A stretch of DNA of 64,000 bases, from assembly GCF_002022665.1 (NCBI RefSeq), contig NZ_CP019788.1:1323501-1387500 (forward strand), given 5' to 3'. The notes under the pieces are model-generated. The model was not told where the DNA came from, did no database searches, and worked only from the letters and a program-made list of their open reading frames with translations. Shown here piece by piece: positions 50,406-61,829 of this stretch (position 1 is its first letter; each line of letters starts with the position of its first letter). The DNA comes from Bartonella sp. JB63 (GTDB taxonomy: Bacteria > Pseudomonadota > Alphaproteobacteria > Rhizobiales > Rhizobiaceae). Position numbers and translations under genes: made by a program.

Positions 50406-51629
50406 TTATAATTTCGATGAACGTGCTGCTAATGTTCGTAAACGTAATGCATTCAATTTAATAAAACCTGCTGCATCTTTTTGATTATAAACGCCTTGAT
50501 CATTTTCAAAAGTCACCAACTTATCGGAATAAAGTGATTTTTCACTTTGACGACCTTCAACAATAACATTTCCTTTATAAAGTTTTAACGTCACCTCACC
50601 TTCAACATTTTCTTGAGATAAATCAATAGCTGCTTGTAACATTTTACGCTCAGGTGAAAACCAAAAACCATAATAAATAAGTTCTGCATAACGTGGCATT
50701 AATTCATCTTTCAAATGAGCTGCACCACGATCCAATGTTAAGGATTCCATTGCTCGGTGAGCAGTTAAAAGAATAGTTCCTCCCGGTGTTTCATAAATAC
50801 CACGTGATTTCATACCCACAAAGCGATTTTCTACCAAATCTAACCGGCCGATACCATTTTCACGCCCGTAATTATTTAATTGAGCTAACAAATCCGCAGG
50901 AGATAAAACTTCTCCATTAATTGAAATAGCATCCCCTTTTTTAAAACCAATTGTGATTATGGTTACTTGATCTGGTGCAGCTTCTGGTGAAAGAGTACGC
51001 ATATGCACATATTCAGGAGCAGAAATTGCTGGATCTTCTAAAATCTTTCCTTCCGATGATGAATGTAGTAAATTTGCGTCTACCGAAAAAGGCGCTTCAC
51101 CTTGTTTATCTTTCTCCACTGGAATTTGATGCGCATGGGCAAATTCAATCAAATCTGTTCGACTTTTAAAATTCCAATCACGCCAAGGAGCAATAATTTT
51201 AATATCAGGATTAAGAGCATAAGCAGAAAGTTCGAAGCGTACTTGATCATTTCCTTTCCCTGTTGCTCCATGGGCGATTGCATCTGCATTGGTTTCTTTG
51301 GCAATTTCAACAAGACGTTTTGAAATAAGCGGACGAGCAATCGACGTTCCTAAAAGATAAACTCCTTCATAAACCGCATTTGCTCGAAACATCGGAAATA
51401 CAAAATCACGTACAAATTCTTCGCGTAGATCTTCAATATAAATTTTTTTAACACCAAGCATTTCGGCTTTACAACGCGCAGGCTCTAACTCTTCTCCTTG
51501 ACCTAAATCTGCCGTAAAAGTTACAACTTCAGCCTCTAATTCATTTTGCAACCATTTGAGAATGATTGATGTATCCAATCCCCCTGAATAAGCTAAGACA
51601 ACTTTTTTAATATCTTTCCATTTTTTCAT
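50406..51629 (-). CDS. argG: Argininosuccinate synthase
   Basis: 407 residues. The ATP pyrophosphatase motif is [42 protein letters not shown] and [19 protein letters not shown] are family blocks. It joins citrulline and aspartate, the step before argininosuccinate lyase in arginine synthesis. It is a single gene here; no other arginine gene is in the window. Confidence 0.96.
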   Translation of the reverse strand: MKKWKDIKKVVLAYSGGLDTSIILKWLQNELEAEVVTFTADLGQGEELEPARCKAEMLGVKKIYIEDLREEFVRDFVFPMFRANAVYEGVYLLGTSIARPLISKRLVEIAKETNADAIAHGATGKGNDQVRFELSAYALNPDIKIIAPWRDWNFKSRTDLIEFAHAHQIPVEKDKQGEAPFSVDANLLHSSSEGKILEDPAISAPEYVHMRTLSPEAAPDQVTIITIGFKKGDAISINGEVLSPADLLAQLNNYGRENGIGRLDLVENRFVGMKSRGIYETPGGTILLTAHRAMESLTLDRGAAHLKDELMPRYAELIYYGFWFSPERKMLQAAIDLSQENVEGEVTLKLYKGNVIVEGRQSEKSLYSDKLVTFENDQGVYNQKDAAGFIKLNALRLRTLAARSSKL

Positions 51630-51823
51630 TTTTAATCTCTATATATCTACTCTCTTTATCTTCCACATCTTCTACTCAGAAATCAAAATCGTGCAAGAAA
51701 TTAAAATAATTTTTTTAAAGCAGTATAAAACAAAGATGCAAAAAAAGATGAAAAAGTGTAAAAAGAAAATATGTAAAAGGTATAAGTCATGACCACTTAT
51801 TTTCAAGTATAGAGGAGATTGAT

Positions 51824-52462
51824 ATGTCATTTTTACCCGAATGGTCTATCATTATACAATTTTCCTTAGGAGCGTTAATTTTTGCTCTTATTCCAGGACC
51901 TGATATTATGCTCTCAGTGGGGCGTACTATTGCACAAGGTAAAAAAGCTGGAATTATTTGTGCTTTTGGAAGTGCAACGGGTTTTACCATTCAAGTTATC
52001 GCTGTAGCTATTGGTCTATCAGCGCTTATTTTTACCTCACCATACGCTTTTTTTCTACTTAAAATTGTTGGCGCTTTTTATCTTTTATGGCTTGCCTTTC
52101 AAGCATTGCGTCAACACTCAACATTTTCTTTAAAAGAAACATCTTCAGAATGTCATAGTCTTAAACACAATTATTTAACTGGTATTGGAATTAATCTATT
52201 AAATCCTAAAGTTATCCTTTTTAACGTGACGTTCTTACCACAATTTATCAATGCTAATGACCCTATGGCTACACAAAAATTATTTATTTTAGGATTTTCT
52301 TATATTCTTATTTCTTTGCCCATTACAATTTCTATGATTTTTATGGTTAATAAACTTTCTAAAAGTTTATTGCAAAACCCTTTTTATACCCGTTTTTTAA
52401 ATTGGTTTATTGCGGGAGTTTTTACCATTTTTGCTCTGCGCTTGCTTATGTCAAAAAATTAA
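51824..52462 (+). CDS. LysE/RhtB-family amino-acid exporter
   Basis: 212 residues with about six hydrophobic spans. The family motif [35 protein letters not shown] is near the N-terminus, and [23 protein letters not shown] lies in the middle. AGAGGAGA precedes the ATG. Members export amino acids or derivatives such as lysine, homoserine or threonine; the substrate here is unknown. Its TAA overlaps the stop of convergent rlmN. Confidence 0.9.
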   Translation: MSFLPEWSIIIQFSLGALIFALIPGPDIMLSVGRTIAQGKKAGIICAFGSATGFTIQVIAVAIGLSALIFTSPYAFFLLKIVGAFYLLWLAFQALRQHSTFSLKETSSECHSLKHNYLTGIGINLLNPKVILFNVTFLPQFINANDPMATQKLFILGFSYILISLPITISMIFMVNKLSKSLLQNPFYTRFLNWFIAGVFTIFALRLLMSKN

Positions 52463-53691
52463 GCATATTCATTATCAATCTTATTTTCAAGCTGCATACG
52501 TTCAGATTTGCGTAAGCGCTCTGAAGTCGATTTAAGTTGTCCACATGCAGCTAAAATATCACGCCCACGTGGCATGCGAATAGGTGAAGCATAACCTGCT
52601 TTATTAACGATATCAGCAAAACGTTCGATTTGCTCCCAATCAGAACATTGATAATTGCTCCCAGGCCATGGATTAAAAGGAATCAAATTGATTTTAGCAG
52701 GAATACCTTTAATCAATTTAACTAACCGTCTTGCATCATCCAAACTATCATTTACATCTTTCAGCATAACATATTCAAATGTAATGCGCTTAGCATTCGA
52801 AAGACCAGGATAATTACGGCAGGCTTCCATTAAAAAAGCAAGAGGATATTTTTTATTGATTGGAACAAGTATATCTCGCAATGTATCGTGTACCGCATGG
52901 AGTGAAATAGCTAACATAACACCAATTTCTTTTCCTGTTCTTATAATTCCAGGAATCACTCCACTGGTTGAAAGAGTAATTCGGCGTTTCGACAAAGAAA
53001 GCCCATTTCCATCAGAAGCAATCAATAAAGCTTTTTTCACCGCTTCAAAATTATAAAGAGGTTCTCCCATACCCATCATAACAATATTAGTAATTTTACG
53101 TCCTTTAACTGGGATAATTGCACTATCAGGTATATTTTTATCAAGGAAATCACCTAAACAATCACGAGCAACCAATAATTGCATTAAAATCTCTTCAGCT
53201 GTTAGGTTACGAACAAGTCTTTGTGTTCCCGTATGACAAAAAGAACAGGTTAACGTACACCCTACCTGAGATGATATACACAAAGTACCACGCCCTTCTT
53301 CAGGGATATAAACCATTTCAATTTCAACAGGTCTTCCAGCTCCAGAGGCTGGAAATCGTAAAAGCCATTTGCGAGTACCATCTTGTGATATTTGTTCCGC
53401 AATAATTTCAGGACGCGCTATGGAAAAATGATCTTTAAGCATTCCCCGCATTGGCTTAGAAATATTTAACATCTTATCAAAATGAGAAACACCACGCACA
53501 TAAAGCCAATGCCAAAGTTGACGTATACGCATCCGCATTTGATGTTCTGGTACACCAATGACTTGTAAAGCTTGTGCCATTTCATCGCGCGTTAAACCAA
53601 TTAAAGATAACTTAGACTCTTTTGTTACTATGGTACTTTCTGCTTTTACTTTGTATGTTCCGACAGATCTAATATCATATGAAATGGCCAT
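52459..53691 (-). CDS. rlmN: Dual-specificity 23S rRNA/tRNA adenosine C2-methyltransferase RlmN
   Basis: 410 residues. The radical SAM motif is [27 protein letters not shown] (CxxxCxxC). The N-terminal helical domain contains [42 protein letters not shown] and the C-terminal [12 protein letters not shown], with the methyl-carrying Cys, are all present. It methylates A2503 of 23S rRNA and A37 of some tRNAs. Confidence 0.96.
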   Translation of the reverse strand: MAISYDIRSVGTYKVKAESTIVTKESKLSLIGLTRDEMAQALQVIGVPEHQMRMRIRQLWHWLYVRGVSHFDKMLNISKPMRGMLKDHFSIARPEIIAEQISQDGTRKWLLRFPASGAGRPVEIEMVYIPEEGRGTLCISSQVGCTLTCSFCHTGTQRLVRNLTAEEILMQLLVARDCLGDFLDKNIPDSAIIPVKGRKITNIVMMGMGEPLYNFEAVKKALLIASDGNGLSLSKRRITLSTSGVIPGIIRTGKEIGVMLAISLHAVHDTLRDILVPINKKYPLAFLMEACRNYPGLSNAKRITFEYVMLKDVNDSLDDARRLVKLIKGIPAKINLIPFNPWPGSNYQCSDWEQIERFADIVNKAGYASPIRMPRGRDILAACGQLKSTSERLRKSERMQLENKIDNEYA

Positions 53692-53731
53692 GACTTTCCA
53701 TTTTGTCAGTTGTTTTAGAATTATAAATATT

Positions 53732-54241
53732 TTAATTACATTTTTGTACCATATTTAAAGCAGCAGTTACTCCTTTTAAAGAATAAGTATAAATGGTGTT
53801 AGTTCCTCTTTTTGAAATAGCTTTTACTGTCATATTTGCTCCTGAACGCATAGCAGAAACAAGTTGTTTTTCCATTCCTGATGACGTTAACCAAGCTGAT
53901 GAATCTTTTGTAAAAAAGTCAAAATTCTTATCTCCAATGGTGACTGTAACTTTTGATCCTTCTTTGAGCGTATAACCAGCCATAAACTGTGGCTCAAAAG
54001 AAACAGGGGAATTAGAACGTTTAGTAACCAAAAAGAAATTATCGCCGTGCTTAACATTTGTTGGGAGTGCCTTTAAAGGAACTGATAATATATAACAAAT
54101 CGTGCTTTCTGGTGATTTATAAGAATAAGCTCCCCACGCTTCAAACTGCTGTAAACGGTTTGGTGTTTGCGTCCACGCCGGACTGGAAAAAGTCATAATC
54201 ATAATACATACAACAATAAAAATCTTTTTAAACATCTTCAT
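53732..54241 (-). CDS. Invasion-associated locus B (IalB) family protein
   Basis: 169 residues from the ATG at 54241; a GTG at 54250 and an ATG at 54235 are alternatives. A signal peptide ([20 protein letters not shown]) precedes the IalB domain: [60 protein letters not shown] and SRAM-like [21 protein letters not shown]. Bartonella IalB contributes to erythrocyte invasion, but the family is widespread in Rhizobiales, and this copy next to rlmN has no ialA partner. It is probably a periplasmic or secreted housekeeping member. Confidence 0.85.
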   Translation of the reverse strand: MKMFKKIFIVVCIMIMTFSSPAWTQTPNRLQQFEAWGAYSYKSPESTICYILSVPLKALPTNVKHGDNFFLVTKRSNSPVSFEPQFMAGYTLKEGSKVTVTIGDKNFDFFTKDSSAWLTSSGMEKQLVSAMRSGANMTVKAISKRGTNTIYTYSLKGVTAALNMVQKCN

Positions 54242-54574
54242 CTCGCTCACTTTTTTATTTTCTAAAAAATTTCTTTCATTAGCAAAGTTTAATAAAGGCC
54301 GGAGTAATACGTCTTAATTCTTTCAATTGTTCAAAAAAGAAGATATTATTCTAGTCAAAATAAGTCTTTGATTCAATTGTGACCTTTTAGTTATTACTAA
54401 AACATGAATTATTTTATTCAATAACTAGATTTTTTTTAAAACATTTTAATTTCAATCCAATCAAATTTTTTTATATAAAAGCTTAATGCTTTTTATAATG
54501 CGATTCCAGAATAAAACAGAAAAAATATATTGATTTTCCATAAAATTTTTAACTTGATTTATTTTTTAAAACAA
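54242..54574. other. Upstream region of the IalB-like gene
   Basis: About 330 AT-rich bases between the trxA terminator and the IalB-like gene. On the minus strand a TTGACT lies at 54358-54353, a fair -35, but a matching -10 at the right distance is poor (TTTGAA). Nothing else is recognised. Confidence 0.35.
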
Positions 54575-54609
54575 AAATAGAAAGAAGCGACTTGAGCTTC
54601 TTTCTATTT
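54575..54609 (-). terminator. Intrinsic terminator after trxA
   Basis: A 14-bp perfect stem (AAATAGAAAGAAGC with GCTTCTTTCTATTT) around a 7-base loop, starting 22 bases after the trxA stop. On the minus strand it is followed by a T-rich stretch (TTGTTTTAAAA). It ends the addB-addA-trxA direction of transcription. Confidence 0.8.
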
Positions 54610-54631
54610 GGAAAAAGAATTACAAAGGAAT

Positions 54632-54955
54632 TTAACCAAGGCTATTTTTAATCCAATCAGCAAGATGTCTTTTAGAGGAAGCTCCAACTTTATTCGATGA
54701 TACTTCTCCATTTTTAAAAATTAACAAAGTAGGAATTGACCGTATTCCATATCGGGTAGCTAGTTCTGGACTTTCATCAATGTTAATTTTAGCAACTTTA
54801 ATCTGGCTTTGCATTTCTTTTGCAATTTCATCAAGGATTGGCGCAATGCTTTTGCAAGGACCACACCATTCTGCCCAAAAATCAACAACGACAGGAAGAG
54901 AAGAAGTGAGAACTTCACTCTCAAAGTTGCTATTATCAATTTTTATACATGTCAT
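54632..54955 (-). CDS. trxA: Thioredoxin
   Basis: 107 residues, full length. The active site is [20 protein letters not shown], with the cis-Pro in [13 protein letters not shown]. It reduces protein disulfides in the cytoplasm. It lies about 100 bases downstream of addA, as in other Rhizobiales. Confidence 0.97.
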   Translation of the reverse strand: MTCIKIDNSNFESEVLTSSLPVVVDFWAEWCGPCKSIAPILDEIAKEMQSQIKVAKINIDESPELATRYGIRSIPTLLIFKNGEVSSNKVGASSKRHLADWIKNSLG

Positions 54956-55057
54956 TGATTTATCCTCTACTACTTTTTATACATGAGTATAATTTATTTA
55001 AGTTATTACAAAAATAAATTATAATAGATTTTTTAGAAAAAATTTTCTTTTTTATGT

Positions 55058-58000
55058 TTATAAAATGATTTCATCAAGAAGTGCATCAAGTTTTTCAGGA
55101 AGAAGTTTAAAGATCTTGGCTTTTTTAATATAAATAAGAAGAGCTTGCATATTTTTATCAGGATAGATATTTTGCAACAATTTCTTATAAAGAGCCATTT
55201 GTAATAAATGATGTTGAGCAATATCAGTATCGTTTTTTGGTGGAAAACCAGTTTTAAAATCAGCAAAAAAAACACTATTACAGGTGATACATAAACGGTC
55301 AATTTGACCAGAAATCATTTGTTCTTTACCATTAATTTTTACGATACCCATTATAGGGACTTCAGCATATGAAAGGTTAGAAAAAAGTGGCTTAAGTTTT
55401 TGATTATCTAAGATTTTCCAAATATGATTAATGGCATTTTCTCTTTGAGTTTTATGCCAATGAGAAGCTTTTGTATTTAAATAAAATTGCGCATAATCTT
55501 GGCGCTTTTTGGGGGGATAATCAGGCAGATGTTGCAGCAATTTGTGAATAAAATTACCATATTCAATAGAAAAAATTCCCTTGGTATTTTTTTCTCCTAA
55601 GACAGGTGAGAGACTAAGATGTTTTTTATTGGGAGAAAATTTACTCTTGGCATCAATGATTCCAGCAACAGAGGGTCTTAAAGGTTTTGATAAAGTTGAT
55701 TTTGTAGGCATTTTATCATGAAAAAAAGCCGGTAAAGGTGGAAAAACTTGGTGAGCTTCACAGGGTATTTCTTGATACATTGGTGTTGAACATGAAGATG
55801 TGATGCAGTAACGCCAAGCCGCAATATCTTCTGCGGGACCTTTTATAGAAACTGCATGAGGTTTAAGAGCTTTCTTCACTAATTGCAGCCATGTGTTAGA
55901 GTTTTTTTTCTGATTACTATAACCACAAATAATTAGTCGATCTTCAGCACGTGTCATACCAACATAGAGAAGACGTTTATATTCTTCTTCAGCACATTCT
56001 TTTAAGCGTGAAAGCAATTGGTCAAAATGCTTTGTGTGGTGTTGTGCATTTGGACGCCAGATGAAAGTTTGTTTATCTCCTAAGGAGAATTTAAGAAAGT
56101 ATGGTGCATATTGTGGATGCCATATTGCACTCCCTGGATCAACCAGAAAGACAACAGCTCCTTCCAGCCCTTTGGCAGCGTGAACCGTCATAATTCTTAC
56201 TTCTTCACAGTTTTGATCAAGTTCACGTTTGATTTCTGGTTCATTTATACTCAATATTTCCAAAAAGGCTTGTAATCCAGGTAATCCAGTTTTTTGAATA
56301 GTGAGTGTGTGATCCATAAAAGCATCAAGCACTTCATTCGCTTCAGTTCCTAAACGAGCAAGGATTTTTTGTCGTCCTTTATCATTGTTAAGAATATAGC
56401 TATAAAATTCAAAAATTGGCATTTTATCAACTAAAGCACGATATGTATTGAGACGATCAAAAATAATTTTAAAAGAGGTATGTGATGAAGTATGAATACA
56501 AAGGCTTTCCCAAAGAGACCCCGTACGTTGAGCGGCAAGCTGGTAAAGTTCATTTTCATTAAGGTCAAAAAGTGGACTTTTTAAAACACAAGCAAGAGAA
56601 AGATCATCTTGCGGTTGCAAAACAAAACGCGCAAGTGCCATTAAATCACGCACACTAATATGGGCAGTTAATTGTAAACGATCAGCACCAGCTACAGGAA
56701 CATGACGTAGTTTTAGTGCACGAGAAAGGGCAGGAATAAATTGATCACGTTTACGAACTAAAACCATAATATCACCAGCACGCAATAAACGTTTTTTTGC
56801 TGGAAGCATTTCACCATTTTTCAACCAATTGGCAATGGTTTCAGCAATTTTTTCTGCTAAACGTATTTGAGGTGTATCTAGATCATCAACAGTTGAGAGC
56901 CAATCATCAGGAAGTTCGTTTGTTTTTTGGGAGATGGCGTCCCATATGATGACATCCCCTGGACTATGAATACGGATAGGTTCATGTACTGTCTTTACAT
57001 TTTCTTCTGAAAGTCCTTTATAATTTTCAGGAGTTTCGAACACAAGATCAACACTTTTAAGTATGTCAGCTGTAGAACGAAAAGAGTAATTGAGTTGTAT
57101 TTTTTCAAATTTTTGTCCAACTTGTTGGACTTTTTTTTGGATCATTCGACCATTTTCAGCAAAATTTTCTGGTACAGCACCTTGAAAAGAATAGATGGAT
57201 TGTTTTTCATCACCAACAGCAAAAACAGTACGTGTATTTATGCGTTGACTATGACCTGCAAAAAACTCTTGTGCTAAGAGTTGAATAATTTGCCATTGCT
57301 TAGGATTAGTGTCTTGTGCTTCATCAAGCAAAATATGATCGATTCCACGGTCGAGTTTATACTGTACCCACTGGCTTGCACCTTTGTGATGCAATAAGTT
57401 GAGTGTACATTCAATGAGGTCGTCAAAGTCTAAAAGGCTATTGGCTTTTTTTAAATCCACATAGATTTTGAGATAAATATCACAAAGCTGAAAAGCAGCT
57501 ATATTAAGTTTAATGAGTTTTACACATTGATATTTTTCTAAAAGAATGGAAAGTTGGTTTTGTTTGTCTTCAATTTCCTTTTCAATAAAGGGCCAAATTT
57601 CGTCTGACTTTTTAGAGAACAATCGTGAAAAATTACGTGGTTTTCCTATTTTTAAAAAATAAATACTTGAAACAAGATTAATGATATTTGTTTCATCAGA
57701 TGCTGTTGCTAACTGTAAAAATTTCTCGATTATATCTTTGTTTTTTGGGGTACTATAGGTTTGACAATATTTGATTGCATAAGAAGGGAGTGCAGCAGTT
57801 TGTTGAATTTTTTCTAGCAGTTGTTGGTTTGTTTCATTTGGTCCTAAATTAAAAAATGCACGTAAATGTTCTTTTCCATTTTCAGAAAGAATAAAAGATA
57901 AGAAATCAGATAATTCGTGCTGTTTTTGGGTAGCCTCATAGAGCAATTGGTCGAGTTTATTTTCATTGATAATTTTAAACAATTCTTTTAACGCTAATTG

Positions 58001-58516
58001 CGCATCACGATGAGTTAAAAGTTTACGACGGGCTTGCTGTAATAATTTTTTTTTGTTTATATCATCTAACAATTCAAAATGGCCAGCAATGTTAGCTTCT
58101 AGTGGAAATTGGTGTAATAAAGATTCACAAAATGCATGAAAAGTTTGGATTTTTAAACCACCTGGTGTTTCAAGGGCACGGGCAAATAATTGACGCGCAT
58201 TGGCAAGTTTTTGTGCATTAGCAGGTTTATTTTCGAGATTAGATAAGGTTATTTGAAGCTGTTTATCATCAAACTCACTCCAGCTGGAAAGTGTGCGAAA
58301 AATACGCGACTGCATAACAGAAGCAGCTGCGTTGGTATAGGTAAGACATAAAATACGAGCTGGAGGTGTTCCATTTAAAAGTAAGCGGATGACACGTTCG
58401 GTTAAAACATGAGTTTTTCCAGATCCCGCATTAGCAGAAACCCACACACTTGTTGTGGGATGGGTGGCTTTTGCTTGTGTATCAAGAGCTGGTTGAGGAA
58501 TAGAAAAAATAGTCAT
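55058..58516 (-). CDS. addA: Double-strand break repair helicase AddA
   Basis: 1152 residues. UvrD-type helicase motifs are VWVSANAGSGKTHVLTERVIRLLL (Walker A), HILLDEAQDTNPKQW (motif II), AVGDEKQSIYSFQGAVPENF (motif III) and VMTVHAAKGLEGAVVFLVD (motif V). The C-terminal RecB-like nuclease has FADFKTGFPP. With AddB it resects double-strand breaks for RecA loading, doing the job of RecBCD. Its start overlaps the addB stop by 4 bases. Confidence 0.96.
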   Translation of the reverse strand: MTIFSIPQPALDTQAKATHPTTSVWVSANAGSGKTHVLTERVIRLLLNGTPPARILCLTYTNAAASVMQSRIFRTLSSWSEFDDKQLQITLSNLENKPANAQKLANARQLFARALETPGGLKIQTFHAFCESLLHQFPLEANIAGHFELLDDINKKKLLQQARRKLLTHRDAQLALKELFKIINENKLDQLLYEATQKQHELSDFLSFILSENGKEHLRAFFNLGPNETNQQLLEKIQQTAALPSYAIKYCQTYSTPKNKDIIEKFLQLATASDETNIINLVSSIYFLKIGKPRNFSRLFSKKSDEIWPFIEKEIEDKQNQLSILLEKYQCVKLIKLNIAAFQLCDIYLKIYVDLKKANSLLDFDDLIECTLNLLHHKGASQWVQYKLDRGIDHILLDEAQDTNPKQWQIIQLLAQEFFAGHSQRINTRTVFAVGDEKQSIYSFQGAVPENFAENGRMIQKKVQQVGQKFEKIQLNYSFRSTADILKSVDLVFETPENYKGLSEENVKTVHEPIRIHSPGDVIIWDAISQKTNELPDDWLSTVDDLDTPQIRLAEKIAETIANWLKNGEMLPAKKRLLRAGDIMVLVRKRDQFIPALSRALKLRHVPVAGADRLQLTAHISVRDLMALARFVLQPQDDLSLACVLKSPLFDLNENELYQLAAQRTGSLWESLCIHTSSHTSFKIIFDRLNTYRALVDKMPIFEFYSYILNNDKGRQKILARLGTEANEVLDAFMDHTLTIQKTGLPGLQAFLEILSINEPEIKRELDQNCEEVRIMTVHAAKGLEGAVVFLVDPGSAIWHPQYAPYFLKFSLGDKQTFIWRPNAQHHTKHFDQLLSRLKECAEEEYKRLLYVGMTRAEDRLIICGYSNQKKNSNTWLQLVKKALKPHAVSIKGPAEDIAAWRYCITSSCSTPMYQEIPCEAHQVFPPLPAFFHDKMPTKSTLSKPLRPSVAGIIDAKSKFSPNKKHLSLSPVLGEKNTKGIFSIEYGNFIHKLLQHLPDYPPKKRQDYAQFYLNTKASHWHKTQRENAINHIWKILDNQKLKPLFSNLSYAEVPIMGIVKINGKEQMISGQIDRLCITCNSVFFADFKTGFPPKNDTDIAQHHLLQMALYKKLLQNIYPDKNMQALLIYIKKAKIFKLLPEKLDALLDEIIL

Positions 58517-61500
58517 GATTGATCTGCTTTATCGAAACCAATAGACCATTCCAATAATCGCGCTAAATGGTCATAGTCACTTTCATAAGATTTTTTAAAA
58601 GGAACTGCATGTGAAAGATAGCCTTGTTGTGGATTTTGATAATAATTTATCAGTGAGATAAGGTGTTTCCATGCTTTTTTACCAAGAGAGATTGCATTTT
58701 GTTGATCCTTTTTATTTATAATGGCTATGGGCTTAATTTCACCTTTTCTTTTTAAGGGAATGTAAAGTAAATTTGAAGGAGTGAGATCTTTGAAGTCTAT
58801 AAAAGCTCCTTGAATTAATAAAGCTGTTTCTAAAGCTAATTGTGGAGAAAATAAGTTGATAACCTGTGTAGATGAAGGAGGGATACTAGTTTTAAAATCA
58901 ATGATTTCAACTGTTTTATCTGACAAAATATCAATACGATCAGCTCGTCCTGAAAGAGTTACTCCTGTTTCTCCTATCAGTGTGTTTTGAGCAATGACTT
59001 CAGCATGTCGTTTTCGTGATCCAAGGCTCTGTTCCCATTGAATCAAAAAAGGAGCAAAATTTTCAAAATTTAGCCACCAAATTGCTTCAATATCAGGAGG
59101 TAAATTTAATTTATCAAATTCTTTACGTCCAATAGTCAGCAATATATCCAGCATATCGGTGGCGTTTTGATTTTTTATTTGTGTGCAAAAAACAGCAAGA
59201 ATAGTATGATAAAGTGTTCCAAGCTCGGCAGAGCAAGGGTCATGAATGAGTGCTTTAAGTGGTTTGAGTCGTAAGATTTTTTTTGCATAAATGGCATAAG
59301 GATCATGTCGTAATATTTCTATTTCGGTTACTGAAAAGTGGCGTGGACGTATATCAAGTGGTGGCACAGGGCAAGGTCGTTCTGAAGCGGTGATGCTGTT
59401 TGTGTTATCCAGCATTTTTGCCCAATGCAGTAATATTTCTCCTCGTGTGCAGATTTGTTTCCAAACTTGTTTGCCTACAACCGTTTCTAAACGCTGTAAC
59501 CAACGTGAGGGAACAGAAGGAGTATGATTAACACGTGTGGCTCGACTCATTATCACTTTATCCATTCCCATAGCCCATTGAAAATCATGTGCGGAAAGGC
59601 CAATACGCTGTTCTGGTGGTTCAAGAGTTAAAGTCATTTTCATTGGTCGCGATAAAAAAGCATCATTGTGAGTTTTTATCGGCCATGATCCCTCATTCAA
59701 GCTACCAATAACCACTGTATTAACGGTTTGCAAACGCGATTCCAAAGTTCCCCAGATGAATAAACGCGGATGTCCTCCAGGGGAAGGACTTACAGAACGG
59801 GTAGCCATAAGAGCTGAAAACAGAGCAGGCCATTCGTGAAGACGAAATTTTAATCCTGATTGATCACTAACCAATTCACGCAAAAAAGTTACTAAAGCTT
59901 TGCCTGCCTCATTTTGATAGAGATGTTCAAGAGAATTATCAACATCACGACCAAAATTTTCAAAAACTTCAACAGTTGCTATAGCGGCTTCATTGATGGT
60001 GCATTCTCTATCTTGTTTTATCAAAGACACTAACGGTTCAACTGCTTTGACTAAAAGATGACAAAGAAAATCTGCTTCTTCAATTTTTTGTAAATAAAGG
60101 GTACAATTATTAGAAATTTTATGAGAATGTGTTTTCATCCATGTTTTAAAAAATTGGTCACATTCACAAAGATTAATACGACTGGCGTTCCCTCGAAGGA
60201 CAAGTAATTCAAAATTCTCAGCCATCTCACGCAAATAATTACGATTGTATTCCAATGTTGTGAGTGGATGCTTGAGAAGAGAAAGAAAAGCAATGGGATC
60301 GCCAGGTTTAAAAATATTTTCTAAAAGAAGTCGTAATAGGGTTGAAGGTAATGTTTGCGCAAGTGGTATTTCACCTGAATCATTTGCTTCAATTCCGAAT
60401 CTTTGTAATTCAGCTGATACACGACGGGCTAAGTTGCGGTCATTTGTAATAAGAGCTGCAGTTTTTTTAGGGTCTTCAATAGCGTTTCGTAAAGCAATAG
60501 AAATAGCTAAAGCTTCTTCACGCTCATTAGGAGCCTCAATTAATGACCAATCTGCGCAAATATCTTCATAATCATCACGTACGATTTGTGCCCATAAATC
60601 TGTCGTAGAGGCTGGTCGCAGCGCTTCTGATAAAAGAGCAGCACGTCGAATTTTTATAGCACTTTTTTGACCAATTTCGCGGACATGAATGCGTTGGCAT
60701 TTCATTAGAGATAAAAGCTTTTTTAAATGATATTGAGGATGGCTAAAAGCAGCAGTATGGTGAGAAGGATCAAAGATTGTTTTTTCTTTATTAAATGCAC
60801 CTAAGGCATCCCATTGTGTTTCATCCATTTGAAGATCAAGGCCTGGAAGAATGACAGCTCCTTTTGGTAAGCAGGCAATTACCTTTAAAAAATTTGCAAT
60901 TGTAGGAATGGAACTTGTTACACCAGCAGCGATAATAGGTTTATGAGGTTGTGTGCGGTGTAAAATATCTGCATGCATTTTAAATGCTTGATTACGCCAT
61001 TCAACAGGATTAGATTTTTGTCTTTCTTTTAAAATTTGTGGCCAGCTTTGTGTCACAATAGTGAGAAAATCTAAGGTTATTTGCCACCATTCGGCAACCA
61101 TATCGGGTACAATTTCTTTAAGTCTTGACCAATCTACAGATTCTGTTTCCATTTCATCCATCAAGCATGCTAAATCTTGTGCAAGCCAGATTGCATCAGC
61201 AGTAGTAGCAGGAATAAAAACATCTTCTGTGCCAAACATAGATTGTAGATGAGTAGGCAAATTTTCACGCCAAAGGCGGATGAGACGCGCTAAAAGAAGA
61301 AGACGTTCACTTTCTCCAATAGGGGGAGTATTGATTAGAGTATTTGTATTACTTTCAATAAAAAGGCAACTTTCTTCATTTATATCCCCTAAAGGACATA
61401 TAGTTGGCAAAAAGCTAGACTGCATATGGCTTTTTTCAAAAAAAGCTGTACGTAAAGCACGAGCAGCGCGGCGTGTTGGTACATAAATAAGAGTATCAGC

Positions 61501-61629
61501 AAGAGTAGCTTGGATATTCCCATTTGATGCAAAGTTATCAATAAGAATTCCAGAAAGGAGGGCATCAACAAAATGAGGCAAAAAGGGAGTTCCGGGAGAA
61601 ATAGAAAATACACGAGGTTTACGAGTCAT
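58513..61629 (-). CDS. addB: Double-strand break repair nuclease AddB
   Basis: 1038 residues of the alphaproteobacterial AddB type. The N-terminus (RVFSISPGTPFLPHFVDALL) replaces the Walker A of Bacillus AddB, so ATP binding by this subunit is doubtful, as is normal for the group. Family blocks include ETESVDWSRL, VVIGSLNEGSWP and QDP-like FLSRPMKMTL. The C-terminal nuclease motif is DILSDKTVEIIDFKTSIPPS. It is translated with addA. Confidence 0.93.
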   Translation of the reverse strand: MTRKPRVFSISPGTPFLPHFVDALLSGILIDNFASNGNIQATLADTLIYVPTRRAARALRTAFFEKSHMQSSFLPTICPLGDINEESCLFIESNTNTLINTPPIGESERLLLLARLIRLWRENLPTHLQSMFGTEDVFIPATTADAIWLAQDLACLMDEMETESVDWSRLKEIVPDMVAEWWQITLDFLTIVTQSWPQILKERQKSNPVEWRNQAFKMHADILHRTQPHKPIIAAGVTSSIPTIANFLKVIACLPKGAVILPGLDLQMDETQWDALGAFNKEKTIFDPSHHTAAFSHPQYHLKKLLSLMKCQRIHVREIGQKSAIKIRRAALLSEALRPASTTDLWAQIVRDDYEDICADWSLIEAPNEREEALAISIALRNAIEDPKKTAALITNDRNLARRVSAELQRFGIEANDSGEIPLAQTLPSTLLRLLLENIFKPGDPIAFLSLLKHPLTTLEYNRNYLREMAENFELLVLRGNASRINLCECDQFFKTWMKTHSHKISNNCTLYLQKIEEADFLCHLLVKAVEPLVSLIKQDRECTINEAAIATVEVFENFGRDVDNSLEHLYQNEAGKALVTFLRELVSDQSGLKFRLHEWPALFSALMATRSVSPSPGGHPRLFIWGTLESRLQTVNTVVIGSLNEGSWPIKTHNDAFLSRPMKMTLTLEPPEQRIGLSAHDFQWAMGMDKVIMSRATRVNHTPSVPSRWLQRLETVVGKQVWKQICTRGEILLHWAKMLDNTNSITASERPCPVPPLDIRPRHFSVTEIEILRHDPYAIYAKKILRLKPLKALIHDPCSAELGTLYHTILAVFCTQIKNQNATDMLDILLTIGRKEFDKLNLPPDIEAIWWLNFENFAPFLIQWEQSLGSRKRHAEVIAQNTLIGETGVTLSGRADRIDILSDKTVEIIDFKTSIPPSSTQVINLFSPQLALETALLIQGAFIDFKDLTPSNLLYIPLKRKGEIKPIAIINKKDQQNAISLGKKAWKHLISLINYYQNPQQGYLSHAVPFKKSYESDYDHLARLLEWSIGFDKADQS

Positions 61630-61829
61630 TTGGCTTTATTTTGATTCATAATTTTCTTATTGATTATTTTTCACTGTATACTAGTTTTTATTCAGGGGGA
61701 AACTGAAAAGTCCTGTTGATTTATTTTAATCAAAAGTTGAGGAGAAGTGAGTGAAAATAATATCATGTATAATCACATCCCATTGTAATAAATAATTGTT
61801 ACAGGGAGATATTTTTCAGTCTAAAATAG